The translations under genes and the position numbers were made by a program. Positions 7,934 through 14,747 of a stretch of DNA of 30,776 nt are shown here, piece after piece. Each line of letters begins with the position of its first letter. The stretch's first letter is position 1. The DNA is from Actinomycetes bacterium (GTDB taxonomy: Bacteria > Actinomycetota > Thermoleophilia > Solirubrobacterales > 70-9). The stretch is taken from the NCBI GenBank assembly GCA_023436605.1, contig JAEZIQ010000078.1, positions 1 to 30,776 on the forward strand, in the 5' to 3' direction. Under the pieces are notes generated by a model. It was not told the origin of the DNA. It saw only the letters and a program-made list of their open reading frames with translations, and ran no database searches.

Positions 7934-9136
7934 CTACTTCAGCGCGTGACAGACCGCGGCGACCTGGGCCTCGCGGATCCGGGCGCTGACCTGTTTGGCG
8001 TTCGGATTGTTCTTCGTGGTCTTGAGGATCTGCGCGTTGGCGACGAAGGCGATCGAGCGCTTGCCGTCGGCTGAGCTGGCGGCGAAGACGCGGTAGCCGG
8101 GGAATGAACCGGTGTGGCCGAAGACGGTGCCGCACTTCGTGACGTAACGGAAGAGGCCCATGCCGGCCCAGTTCGTGCCGGGACCGGCCGGCTGTGACTC
8201 GCCCCGGACCCACTGGCGCTGGGCCTCGGTGATCCTCGCCCGGGTGCCGCCGCTGCCGAAGAACCGGCCGGAGACGTAGGCACGGAAGAAGCGGTTCAGG
8301 TTCGGCAAGGTCGAAACGATTCCGCCCGAGGCCCAGGCACCCGCCGGGTTGATCAACTCGGAGACGTTGTCGGGCTGCTTGCCCGGCTCGATGTCATAGC
8401 CACGCAGATAGGGACCGGGCATGGTCACCGTGCGGGGCAGGAAGGTCGCGGGCAGGCCGCCGATCCGCCGGCCAAGAGCCCGGATCTGCCAGATGTAGCG
8501 GACTCCGGTCACTCGCTGGGCCATCAGGCCGACCACGATGTTGTCCGTATCCGAGTACTTGTACCTCGTGCCCGGACGGCTCGTCAGCCCTTCGTGGCGA
8601 ACCCAGGAGAGGATGTGATTGGGCGAGACGAAGGCCCACGGCTTCGAGCCGATCTCGTTGATGAAGCCCTTCGATTCGATGTACTCCGGCAGGCCGCCCA
8701 TGTGCTGGAGAGCCTGGCCGAGGGTCACGTGATTCGCCTTCGGCAGCTTGCCTGGCAGGATCTGGCCGATCGTCGAATCGAGGCTGAGACGGCCCTGGGC
8801 GACCAGATTCAGCGCGACTGCCCCGCTGAAGGCCTTGGCCACGCTGGCGATCCGGAAGCGGTCACGGAGCCGCGGCTTTTGACCGGTCCGCACGTTTGCC
8901 ACGCCGCGACGGTAGTACTGCGACTTGCCGTTCCTGACGATCTGCATCGAGATGCCGGGCGGTCCGTTCGGAACATCCATGATCCGGTCGAGTGCCCGAT
9001 TCAGGTTGGAGTTGGTCGAGGCCTGGGCCGGCCGGGGTGCCCCCGCCAGCAACAGCAGGAGCATCACCAGCAGGGAAAGGCCCGCCAGCCACTTGTGGTC
9101 GAACCCGCCCCCGCGCACCCCTTGCCTGAAGTTCAT
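7934..9136 (-). CDS. Beta-lactamase-fold serine hydrolase, secreted or membrane-anchored
   Basis: The 400-aa protein belongs to the class C beta-lactamase/D,D-peptidase superfamily (PF00144 type). It has an N-terminal hydrophobic export signal ('LAGLSLLVMLLLLLAGAP') ending near an AQA site, the nucleophile motif SxxK in 'IASVAKAF', a YxN-equivalent 'KYSDTDN', and the KTG-equivalent 'HTGSFPG'. The substrate could be peptidoglycan peptide, an ester or an amide; the sequence does not decide. The ATG at 9134-9136 is preferred over an in-frame GTG at 9181 because TAGCGT stands 7 nt before it, and the product then begins directly with the signal peptide. Its stop faces that of the DUF6636 gene with 7 bp between. 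Confidence 0.87.
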   Translation of the reverse strand: MNFRQGVRGGGFDHKWLAGLSLLVMLLLLLAGAPRPAQASTNSNLNRALDRIMDVPNGPPGISMQIVRNGKSQYYRRGVANVRTGQKPRLRDRFRIASVAKAFSGAVALNLVAQGRLSLDSTIGQILPGKLPKANHVTLGQALQHMGGLPEYIESKGFINEIGSKPWAFVSPNHILSWVRHEGLTSRPGTRYKYSDTDNIVVGLMAQRVTGVRYIWQIRALGRRIGGLPATFLPRTVTMPGPYLRGYDIEPGKQPDNVSELINPAGAWASGGIVSTLPNLNRFFRAYVSGRFFGSGGTRARITEAQRQWVRGESQPAGPGTNWAGMGLFRYVTKCGTVFGHTGSFPGYRVFAASSADGKRSIAFVANAQILKTTKNNPNAKQVSARIREAQVAAVCHALK

Positions 9137-9143
9137 GAGCGGG

Positions 9144-9149
9144 ACGCTA
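9144..9149 (-). promoter_or_regulatory. -10-like TAGCGT box of the serine hydrolase gene
   Basis: TAGCGT on the minus strand ends 7 nt before the ATG at 9136 and fits TANNNT. It helps decide the start of the gene and implies a leaderless transcript. Confidence 0.4.
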
Positions 9150-9211
9150 ACCGATCCATCTGCGGTGGGGGCGATCATCACGCGTGGAGTATGTGAATCC
9201 CCCCACCCGGG

Positions 9212-9742
9212 TTAGATCAGGGGCTTCCACTTGAGTAGCTGGCGTTCATTGGCGCGCAGCCACGTCGCCTCGGTCCGGTAGTCGGGGAAAGCGAGGGCGA
9301 GGTCGTTCCAGAAGTTGCGCGAGTGGTTGTGGTGGCGAAGATGCATGAGTTCGTGGACGACCACGTAGTGGAGGGCCTGGGGACGACCGAGGACGAGCCG
9401 CCAGTTGAAGGAAAGGGTGCCGGTAGTCGAGCAGGAACCCCAGCGGGTGCGCTGGTTTCCGATCCGCACATTGCCAGCTTCCAGGCCGAGACGGTTGCCT
9501 TCGATTTCGATCAGGGGCTCGATCCGGGCCCGGGCCTCACGGCGATACCACCGATCGATCGCCGCAAGTACCTGTTGCCGGCTGCCCCCGCCGACCACCA
9601 GTCGTCCGTCGCGCAGACGGGCGAGGGCCTTGCCGGTTCCGGTCGGTTCGATCGGGAAGGATTCCTCGGCCAGCCAGATCACACCGGTCCGCGTGAAATC
9701 CACGCCCCGGTCGGGAACGGGTTGAGACTGGTCGGTGTTCAC
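9212..9742 (-). CDS. YgjP/DUF45-type M48-like metallopeptidase
   Basis: The product is 176 aa from the GTG at 9740-9742. The C-terminal half has 'NQRTRWGSCS', then 'LSFNWRLVL', then the zinc-site helix 'VVVHELMHLRHHNH' (HExxH plus a downstream His), the signature of the YgjP/SprT-like DUF45 family. These are predicted zinc metallopeptidases of uncertain substrate. The GTG overlaps the birA stop as GTGA, so the pair is translationally coupled. The frame stays open further upstream, inside birA, but that part looks like out-of-frame birA sequence and lacks family character. Confidence 0.88.
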   Translation of the reverse strand: MNTDQSQPVPDRGVDFTRTGVIWLAEESFPIEPTGTGKALARLRDGRLVVGGGSRQQVLAAIDRWYRREARARIEPLIEIEGNRLGLEAGNVRIGNQRTRWGSCSTTGTLSFNWRLVLGRPQALHYVVVHELMHLRHHNHSRNFWNDLALAFPDYRTEATWLRANERQLLKWKPLI

Positions 9743-10449
9743 GCTTCGGCTGCCGGAAGCGAAAGGTGGACTTCGCCGGCGTTCAGGGTTGACAGGCAGC
9801 CGGTGGATGACTCGACCAGCAGGTTGCCCTGGCGGTCGATACCCGCGGCCGTGCCTTCTCCTTCCCCCCAGCTGACCTGCCGACCCCGCAGCCCGTCCCG
9901 AAGCGTGAACTTTTCCAGCGTCTTTTCGACCGGCGCGTCGAGCCAAAACCCCACGTGCTCGTTCAGGGCCTCGACAGCCTGATCAAAGGTGACCCCGCCA
10001 CCGACCGAAGTGGCCCGCCCCTGCATCTCCTCGGGGAACTCGTGGTCGGCGATCGAAAGGTTGAGACCGATGCCGATTACCGCCCAGCCGTCCTGGGGGC
10101 GCGCTTCGACCAGGATGCCGGCGCATTTGCGGCCGTCGATCCAGATGTCGTTCGGCCACTTCATCTGAACTCCGGTCCGGCCCAGCGACTCGACCGCTTC
10201 GCACACCCCGACCCCTACCTGAAGCGGCAGAGTGCTCGGCACCTCGATCGTGTCCCGAATCAGGAGGCTCCAGGCCACCGCCGACCCGGGCGGGGTCAGC
10301 CACGCCCGGCCCTGTCTGCCCCGGCCTGCCGTCTGCCCGTCGGAGGTGATCAGGGTGCCGGCGGGTGCACCCTCTTCGGCAGCCTGACGGGCCCGCTCGT
10401 TGGTCGAACCGATCGAGCGGTAGTGAATGTGAGGACGGCCAATGATCAC
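9739..10449 (-). CDS. birA: Biotin--[acetyl-CoA-carboxylase] ligase, single-domain type
   Basis: The enzyme activates biotin with ATP and attaches it to the biotin carrier domain of carboxylases. From the GTG at 10447-10449 it is 236 aa, with 'GSTNERARQ', the biotinyl-AMP loop 'GQTAGRGRQGRAW', 'MKWPNDIWI' and 'KCAGILVEA', and a small C-terminal SH3-like part. There is no N-terminal helix-turn-helix, so it is the non-repressor class I form. The upstream open frame (to 10713) runs into the inserted module and should not be annotated as birA. No Shine-Dalgarno precedes the GTG. Before the insertion it would have overlapped the DUF62 stop as GTGA, which explains the missing ribosome site. Confidence 0.92.
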   Translation of the reverse strand: MIIGRPHIHYRSIGSTNERARQAAEEGAPAGTLITSDGQTAGRGRQGRAWLTPPGSAVAWSLLIRDTIEVPSTLPLQVGVGVCEAVESLGRTGVQMKWPNDIWIDGRKCAGILVEARPQDGWAVIGIGLNLSIADHEFPEEMQGRATSVGGGVTFDQAVEALNEHVGFWLDAPVEKTLEKFTLRDGLRGRQVSWGEGEGTAAGIDRQGNLLVESSTGCLSTLNAGEVHLSLPAAEA

Positions 10450-10455
10450 TCGCCG

Positions 10456-10472
10456 GAGGCTACCGGGGTGAA
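10456..10472. repeat. Left copy of 17-bp direct repeat flanking the inserted module
   Basis: GAGGCTACCGGGGTGAA here is identical to 12865-12881 and in the same orientation. It lies 7 bp outside the birA GTG and marks the left boundary of the AT-richer insert. Confidence 0.85.
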
Positions 10473-10556
10473 TTAGTCGTGAGCGTTGTCTCTGCGTGAT
10501 ATAGGTACACACGGAGGATGCCTGGCAGGACGAGCCTGTCACTGCCACAACCAGTT

Positions 10557-10573
10557 GATCGGTATAGCCGATC
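10557..10573. promoter_or_regulatory. Small hairpin in the leader of the zinc-ribbon gene pair
   Basis: GATCGG and CCGATC flank the 5-nt loop TATAG, ending 17 nt before the ATG at 10591. A second inverted repeat, TGGCAG/CTGCCA, lies at 10523-10547. The stretch 10473-10590 must hold the module's promoter, but I could not pick out a convincing -35/-10 pair. The hairpin could be an operator or a leader structure. Confidence 0.25.
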
Positions 10574-10590
10574 TGGCGAGAAGGGGAGAG

Positions 10591-12009
10591 ATGAACCATT
10601 CGGAAGTTCTGTGCCCGTCCTGTGGAGAAGCAGTTCGTTCCGGGGCCAAGTTTTGTGGTGCTTGCGGGGCTACAATCAACGCAACCGAAAGCACGCTTCC
10701 TGGAGAATCCCAACCTCCGCCGGTTCCGAGAAGCGAAAGTGGAAACTCTGCGACTTCGACCAAGGAGAGCGCCACCGAGTTCGCGGAAATTCTCAAAGGG
10801 TACGCCGGCCTTCCTGGCGTACGGCTGGCCAGTCTCGCGTCACTGGTCGGGTTTGGACTGGTGCTTGTCTTCGGATTCCTGATAGCTGTTCTCCTCCCAG
10901 ATTCCTCTTCGCTTTCGTATGACGACGATGGGACGGTCGGACTGTTCAAGGAAGTGATGTTCCAGGTAGCTGGCACCAGTCTGAGCGGAATCGAACTCTC
11001 TGGAGACGGCGAATCCCTCAGCTTTCATCCTGCCCCGATCTTCTTCTTCCTAGTTCCGTTTGTCGGAGTGGCCTTAGGTGTCGCACTGCAGCTCAAGCAA
11101 GGTGGATTTCGCGATCGCAAATCCACCCTGATTGCGGCTATCTCCTCAGCAATACCTTTCGCGATCCTCATGTCGATCGCAGCACTCCTGACTTCCCAGG
11201 AGGAAGACCAGTTCACGCTAAGTGCCTCAGTCAGCGGGACCTTTCTCTTGAGCTTGATCGCGGGAGGCCTGGGAGGGCTAACCGGTGCCCTTTTGGCTCA
11301 GAGAGACGAAGCACGTGAGGACGGAATCTGGCCCGCAAAGCTGGAGAAGAACATCGGCTTAGTCTGGGCATTACTCAAACCATTGGGCATCCTGCTGGTT
11401 GCCGCCTCATTGGTTGGGGCCACGATCTGGTCAGTTCAGTCGATCAGGAACGTGGCGGAAGTGAGAGGAGACAGCAGTCTCCTAACGTCCGTTATTGACA
11501 ACGTCGCCTTCGGTGGTGACTTCGGGATTCGCAACGTCGGGCTGGGCACAATGTCGACCCTCGAGGTTCAAGGGTTTGACGAAGCATCGGTGACACCAAT
11601 TCCTGTGGATCCGAGTGGGGACAAACTCTCCGAGCTGACCAAGGACGGCAAGTTCAATCTTCTTGATTACAAAAATGTCTTAAAGGCGTGGTCTTTCGTA
11701 CCGATACTCGTCGTCTTGATCGCAATGCCATTGGTCCTGGCCCTCTACAGCGGGTTCCTAATCGGGCGGGACCGCCAGGCCCCCGATCCGAAACTTCGTG
11801 CGGCATGGGGAGCATTGGTGGGACCAGTTTGGGCGATCGTCATGGTCGTTCTGAACGCCCTTTCGATGGACATGGCGTTCGGCCATGTGATTGGAGACAG
11901 CTTGTTCGTAATGGTGCTGATTGTTGGGTCCATCGTCGGTGCCGTTGGGAGCCTTCTCGGAACTCAGGCGATCGGAGCACCGACAACCCAAGGAGGCGGA
12001 AATGAGTGA
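10591..12009 (+). CDS. Zinc-ribbon polytopic membrane protein (inserted module, gene 1)
   Basis: The 472-aa product starts at ATG 10591 behind a strong Shine-Dalgarno (AAGGGGAG). Residues 8-25 form a zinc ribbon, CxxC-x10-CxxC ('CPSCGEAV...FCGACG'). A Ser/Pro linker follows, then about eight hydrophobic helices: one near 78-101, four between roughly 148 and 278, and three near the C-terminus. A hydrophilic loop of about 90 residues lies between helices 5 and 6. I do not recognise the membrane domain. Codon use is visibly more AT-rich than in neighbours. It overlaps gene 2 by 8 nt, and both carry the same kind of zinc ribbon, so the two products probably act together. Function is unknown. Confidence 0.85.
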   Translation: MNHSEVLCPSCGEAVRSGAKFCGACGATINATESTLPGESQPPPVPRSESGNSATSTKESATEFAEILKGYAGLPGVRLASLASLVGFGLVLVFGFLIAVLLPDSSSLSYDDDGTVGLFKEVMFQVAGTSLSGIELSGDGESLSFHPAPIFFFLVPFVGVALGVALQLKQGGFRDRKSTLIAAISSAIPFAILMSIAALLTSQEEDQFTLSASVSGTFLLSLIAGGLGGLTGALLAQRDEAREDGIWPAKLEKNIGLVWALLKPLGILLVAASLVGATIWSVQSIRNVAEVRGDSSLLTSVIDNVAFGGDFGIRNVGLGTMSTLEVQGFDEASVTPIPVDPSGDKLSELTKDGKFNLLDYKNVLKAWSFVPILVVLIAMPLVLALYSGFLIGRDRQAPDPKLRAAWGALVGPVWAIVMVVLNALSMDMAFGHVIGDSLFVMVLIVGSIVGAVGSLLGTQAIGAPTTQGGGNE

Positions 12010-12856
12010 CGTCGAAACTAGGAAATGCCCGAAATGTGGCGAGGATCTTTCGGAGGAGGTTGCGTTCTGCGAATCCTGCGGAGCGAAGGTAGATGCTCCC
12101 GACCGTAACGAGGGCCAAGCCATGGCGACGATCCCAGAACCTACCGAGGATTCGCCGAACGAAGACTCTGAAAAAAACCAATCTCCAAGATCGAGACGGT
12201 TATTGATAGGAACAGCAATTGCTTTGGTTCTGCTCGCGGGCGGGTTTGCAGGCGGCTATCTGGTCGCAGACGATTCCTCACAAGTGTCGGAGCTTGAGTC
12301 CGAACTCGACGCTACTGCGGGTGACCTTGACGATGCCGACGCTGAGGTAGCAAGCCTGTCACGCGAACTCGAGGACATAAGCGACGACCGAGACGAACTC
12401 GCAACCAAACTAAAGGCAGAGCGCTCAATTTCAGGAGAGATTCCAGAGCCGGATCCAGACATTGATGTGTCCGCCGATGCCGACTATGTGCTGGGAGACG
12501 CTGGAATCGTCGGCCCCACGGTGATGCGACCAACTTCGCTCGAAGAGATTGGAACTGGAGGCGGTGGTATCAAATACGCGCTCGAAGTCGAGGTGAAAAA
12601 CGACAGCAAGGCCCCGATCAACCCCTTCTGCGGTGGTGACGAAGCCACGATTGTCGACACGACAGGGCGCGAGTACTCTGGCGAAGTCACTTTCAACTTA
12701 GACGCACCAAACTGCGGGGATGACATCCAGCCTGGCCTAACCAAAGGCGGCTACCTTATGGAGTTCACCCTGTCGAAGGACGCCGATCCAGCTCTCATTG
12801 AACTCGTCTACGAGACCTTTAGCGATGAAGAACCTGTCTCATGGGCGGTCAAGTGA
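12002..12856 (+). CDS. Zinc-ribbon, single-TM, DUF4352-like protein (inserted module, gene 2)
   Basis: The 284-aa product starts at ATG 12002 with an excellent Shine-Dalgarno (AAGGAGG) inside gene 1. Layout: zinc ribbon at residues 9-26 (CPKCGEDL, FCESCG), acidic linker, one transmembrane helix at about 67-89, a predicted coiled coil at about 92-140, then a beta-rich C-terminal domain from about 175. That domain reads like the DUF4352/telokin-like immunoglobulin fold of exported proteins ('KYALEVEVKNDSKAPINPF'). Its two cysteines in 'PFCGG' and 'APNCGDD' could form a disulfide. Topology would be ribbon inside and Ig-like domain outside. The stop lies 8 bp inside the end of the insert and faces the DUF62 gene. 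Function is unknown. Confidence 0.83.
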   Translation: MSDVETRKCPKCGEDLSEEVAFCESCGAKVDAPDRNEGQAMATIPEPTEDSPNEDSEKNQSPRSRRLLIGTAIALVLLAGGFAGGYLVADDSSQVSELESELDATAGDLDDADAEVASLSRELEDISDDRDELATKLKAERSISGEIPEPDPDIDVSADADYVLGDAGIVGPTVMRPTSLEEIGTGGGGIKYALEVEVKNDSKAPINPFCGGDEATIVDTTGREYSGEVTFNLDAPNCGDDIQPGLTKGGYLMEFTLSKDADPALIELVYETFSDEEPVSWAVK

Positions 12857-12857
12857 T

Positions 12858-13670
12858 CTAGGCCGAGGCTACCGGGGTGAACCGCACGGAATTGTCCGGG
12901 CCGAGGCCGAAGCGGCTGGCGGCGCTGCCGCGGTTGACGGCCAGGGCCAGGTACCCGGTCGAGTCGGTGACGAGAACCGGTTCGCCGGCCGTGACGTCGG
13001 TGAAGGTCCGGCCCAGCGGGGTGACCATTTTCTGGCGGCTGGTCTCGAGCCAGACAGCGACGCCTTCCGTGAAAAAAGTGCCATCGAGGACTTCCGAGTG
13101 GAGGTTGAGGATGACGTTGCCGTACTGGTCCACATAGAGCACATGAGCGTCGACCTGCCCGGATGTGACCGTAGGTTCAGGCAGCTCGAGTGACTCGAGT
13201 TCCCGGAAGCCGATCGCCTCACCGAGCTCGCCGGGAGCGGCGCCCCGGGCCAGCTCGGCGGCGACGGGGCTGAAGATGTCGCGGCCGTGGAAGGTCCCGC
13301 TGTCGCCGACCCGGACCGGGGTCGCCGAGACGTCGAACGCCGCATCGATCCCGCCGAGGACCGCAGCGGCCAGGGTGAGCAACCCGTTGTCGGGCCCGAC
13401 CAGGTGGTGTTCACCGCAAGTCAGGACGACGGCCCGGCGACTGCTGCCGACTCCGGGATCCACCACTGCGAGATGGACCGCCGGCGCGGAGAACCGGACC
13501 GAAGCGGCGAGCGCGAGGGCGCCCCGGCGGACGTCCCCGGGCGGGATGCCGTGGGTGATGTCGATGACCCGGACCGCCGGATCGACCCGGTCGATCACCA
13601 GCCGGCAGACCCCGGGGTATTCGTCGCTGTAACCGAAGTCAGTGAGAAAAGTGACCGGTCGGTAGGCCAT
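12858..13670 (-). CDS. DUF62 S-adenosyl-L-methionine hydrolase (hydroxide adenosyltransferase)
   Basis: Members of this family split S-adenosylmethionine into adenosine and methionine using water, or use chloride/fluoride in halogenase relatives. The 270-aa protein shows 'LTDFGYSDEYPG' at the N-terminus, 'IDITHGIPPGDV', 'AVVDPGVGSSRRAV', 'GPDNGLLTLAA', 'GTFHGRDIFSPVAAEL' and 'VDQYGNVILN', as expected for the hydrolase. The ATG at 13668-13670 has TAGAAT 7 nt upstream. The C-terminus is unusual: the last residues (FTPVAS) lie in the 17-bp repeat, and the following Ala codon and TAG stop are supplied by the inserted module. The inferred original ending is 'FTPVASGE'. It formed an operon with birA before the insertion. 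Confidence 0.9.
   Translation of the reverse strand: MAYRPVTFLTDFGYSDEYPGVCRLVIDRVDPAVRVIDITHGIPPGDVRRGALALAASVRFSAPAVHLAVVDPGVGSSRRAVVLTCGEHHLVGPDNGLLTLAAAVLGGIDAAFDVSATPVRVGDSGTFHGRDIFSPVAAELARGAAPGELGEAIGFRELESLELPEPTVTSGQVDAHVLYVDQYGNVILNLHSEVLDGTFFTEGVAVWLETSRQKMVTPLGRTFTDVTAGEPVLVTDSTGYLALAVNRGSAASRFGLGPDNSVRFTPVASA
12865..12881. repeat. Right copy of 17-bp direct repeat, inside the DUF62 3' end
   Basis: This is identical to 10456-10472. On the minus strand it encodes the final FTPVAS of the S-adenosylmethionine hydrolase. The bases on either side differ between the two copies, so the identity is exactly 17 bp. Confidence 0.85.
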
Positions 13671-13677
13671 CGACGCG

Positions 13678-13683
13678 ATTCTA
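13678..13683 (-). promoter_or_regulatory. -10-like TAGAAT box of the DUF62-birA operon
   Basis: TAGAAT on the minus strand ends 7 nt before the ATG at 13670. It is the best match here to a consensus -10 and indicates a leaderless transcript. It shares a 43-bp intergenic space with the divergent box at 13702-13707. Confidence 0.45.
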
Positions 13684-13701
13684 TTCCCGCCAGAACCCGC
13701 C

Positions 13702-13707
13702 TATGCT
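13702..13707 (+). promoter_or_regulatory. -10-like TATGCT box of the small secreted protein gene
   Basis: TATGCT ends 6 nt before the ATG at 13714 and fits TANNNT. With the opposite-facing box at 13678-13683 it makes a compact divergent promoter and supports the small gene as real. Confidence 0.42.
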
Positions 13708-13713
13708 CTGGAC

Positions 13714-14073
13714 ATGAAACGGAGGAATCCGCGCTTGCGGAAAGTCCTCGCGGTCGCCGTCGTCGCAGCGTTCGCTTCGAACCTGCCAGCGGCCCCGGCC
13801 AGCGCGGACAACTGTTCGGACGACCCGGCACCATGCAGCCCGAAGTGCATCCGTCTCGGGAAGCTCTACGACCAGCGCAGCCAGGCGGTGGAGCGCGTCT
13901 ATCGCAAGCTGATCAGAAACGGTCGCGAGCTGGCGGCGGCCCAACGGGAGAAACCGGTCAACCAGGCCCGGCTGAAGAAACTCAACCGGAGAGATGCGTA
14001 CCTGAGGAAGCTCTACGACCGCCGACTCGCGCGACAGATGCGCACCTACAGAAGACTCCTCGCCTGCTCCTAG
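13714..14073 (+). CDS. Small secreted basic hypothetical protein, 119 aa
   Basis: The protein has a clear signal peptide (basic start 'MKRRNPRLRKV', hydrophobic core, cleavage near 'APASA'), then a Cys-containing segment 'NCSDDPAPCSPKC'. A very Arg/Lys/Tyr-rich helical region with repeated 'KLYDQR'/'KLYDRR' units follows, ending in Cys. The four cysteines could pair in two disulfides. I do not recognise a family. The gene is supported by its signal peptide and the -10-like box 6 nt upstream. Its TAG overlaps the hemQ TAG on the opposite strand, the two sharing the palindrome CTAG. Confidence 0.65.
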   Translation: MKRRNPRLRKVLAVAVVAAFASNLPAAPASADNCSDDPAPCSPKCIRLGKLYDQRSQAVERVYRKLIRNGRELAAAQREKPVNQARLKKLNRRDAYLRKLYDRRLARQMRTYRRLLACS

Positions 14074-14747
14074 CCGCCGAGGCCGGCGACGATGTCGGAG
14101 AGGGGGCGGCGGACGCCGTTTATGAAGGGAAGCTCCTCGCGGGTGTGGCGTCGGGCGGCGGCGGCGCGAAGGTCGCGCATCAGCTCGACGAAGCGAACCG
14201 GTTCGGCAGCCTCGAAAGCGAGCAGCCACTCGTAGTCCCCGAGCCCGAAGGAGCTGACCGTGTTGGCCCGGACGTCTTTATAGGGGCGGGCCAGGAAGCC
14301 GTGCTCGGCGAGCATCTCGCGACGCTCTTCATCGGGTAGCAGGTACCACTCGAGCGAACGGACGAACGGATACAGGCAGATGAAATCTCCGGCCGGCTCA
14401 CCGGCGACGAAGGCGGGGATGTGGGAGCGGTTGAACTCGGCCGGCTGATGGACCCCGACCGCATTCCAGTGGGGCGTGAGCGCCGGAGCCAACCCGGAGG
14501 TGCGGATCGCCCGGGCGGCGACATCGAGCTTCAGGGTCGAGTCGGCGAGCAGCCAGAAGAGGATGTCGCTGTCGGCCCGGAAGACGGTCGTCGCGTAGGT
14601 GCCGCGGATCTCGACGCCGGCCGCTTCGATCTCCGCCACCAGACCTTCCGCCTCGCCCGCCAGACCGCGGCCGGACTCGACGTCCCAGGAGTAGGAAAGG
14701 TAGGCGCAGTAGTGGAGGGCCTCGGCGGCCGGGGTCGACTCAGTCAT
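14070..14747 (-). CDS. hemQ: Coproheme decarboxylase (HemQ/ChdC)
   Basis: This enzyme decarboxylates two propionates of coproheme III with peroxide to give heme b, the last step of the coproporphyrin-dependent pathway. The 225-aa protein is the usual size for a chlorite-dismutase-fold HemQ. It has the catalytic-Tyr strand 'YPFVRSLEWYLLP', followed by 'EERREMLAEHG' with the expected conserved His and 'SSFGLGDYEWLLAFE', all typical of actinobacterial HemQ. It overlaps the upstream cgoX gene by 8 nt (ATGACTGA) and is the last gene of the ccm-hem operon. Confidence 0.94.
   Translation of the reverse strand: MTESTPAAEALHYCAYLSYSWDVESGRGLAGEAEGLVAEIEAAGVEIRGTYATTVFRADSDILFWLLADSTLKLDVAARAIRTSGLAPALTPHWNAVGVHQPAEFNRSHIPAFVAGEPAGDFICLYPFVRSLEWYLLPDEERREMLAEHGFLARPYKDVRANTVSSFGLGDYEWLLAFEAAEPVRFVELMRDLRAAAARRHTREELPFINGVRRPLSDIVAGLGG

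Larger units (their letters stand above)
10456..12881 (+). mobile_element. Putative 2.4-kb inserted two-gene module bounded by 17-bp direct repeats
   Basis: Repeat to repeat the period is 2,409 bp. The interior differs from both flanks in base composition: for example 11641-11700 has 23 G/C of 60, whereas 13201-13260 in the flank has 48 of 60. It holds two plus-strand genes in a minus-strand operon, with strong Shine-Dalgarno sites that the surrounding genes lack. Excising one repeat plus the interior joins the DUF62 and birA genes with a GTGA overlap. No transposase, integrase or terminal inverted repeat is visible, so the element would need help in trans, or it arose by repeat-forming recombination. 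Calling it mobile is inference; the repeats and restored junction are seen directly. Confidence 0.65.

Noticed and set aside
8530..8570. The YSD in place of YSN in the serine hydrolase as evidence of inactivity
   Set aside because: Asp at this position occurs in PF00144-type enzymes as far as I recall, and the SxxK and HTG motifs are intact.
9743..9946. Extension of the DUF45 gene upstream to 9946
   Set aside because: It would be out-of-frame birA sequence rich in Gly/Arg; the GTGA overlap at 9742 gives a natural start.
10450..10713. N-terminal extension of birA to 10713, which would add 88 residues
   Set aside because: The extra part is read from the inserted module and has no helix-turn-helix character; BirA homology begins at the GTG at 10449, which matches the reconstructed ancestral junction.
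10473..12864. Terminal inverted repeats at the ends of the insert
   Set aside because: I compared the first 30 bases inside each repeat on opposite strands and saw no meaningful complementarity, so a classical transposon end is not supported.
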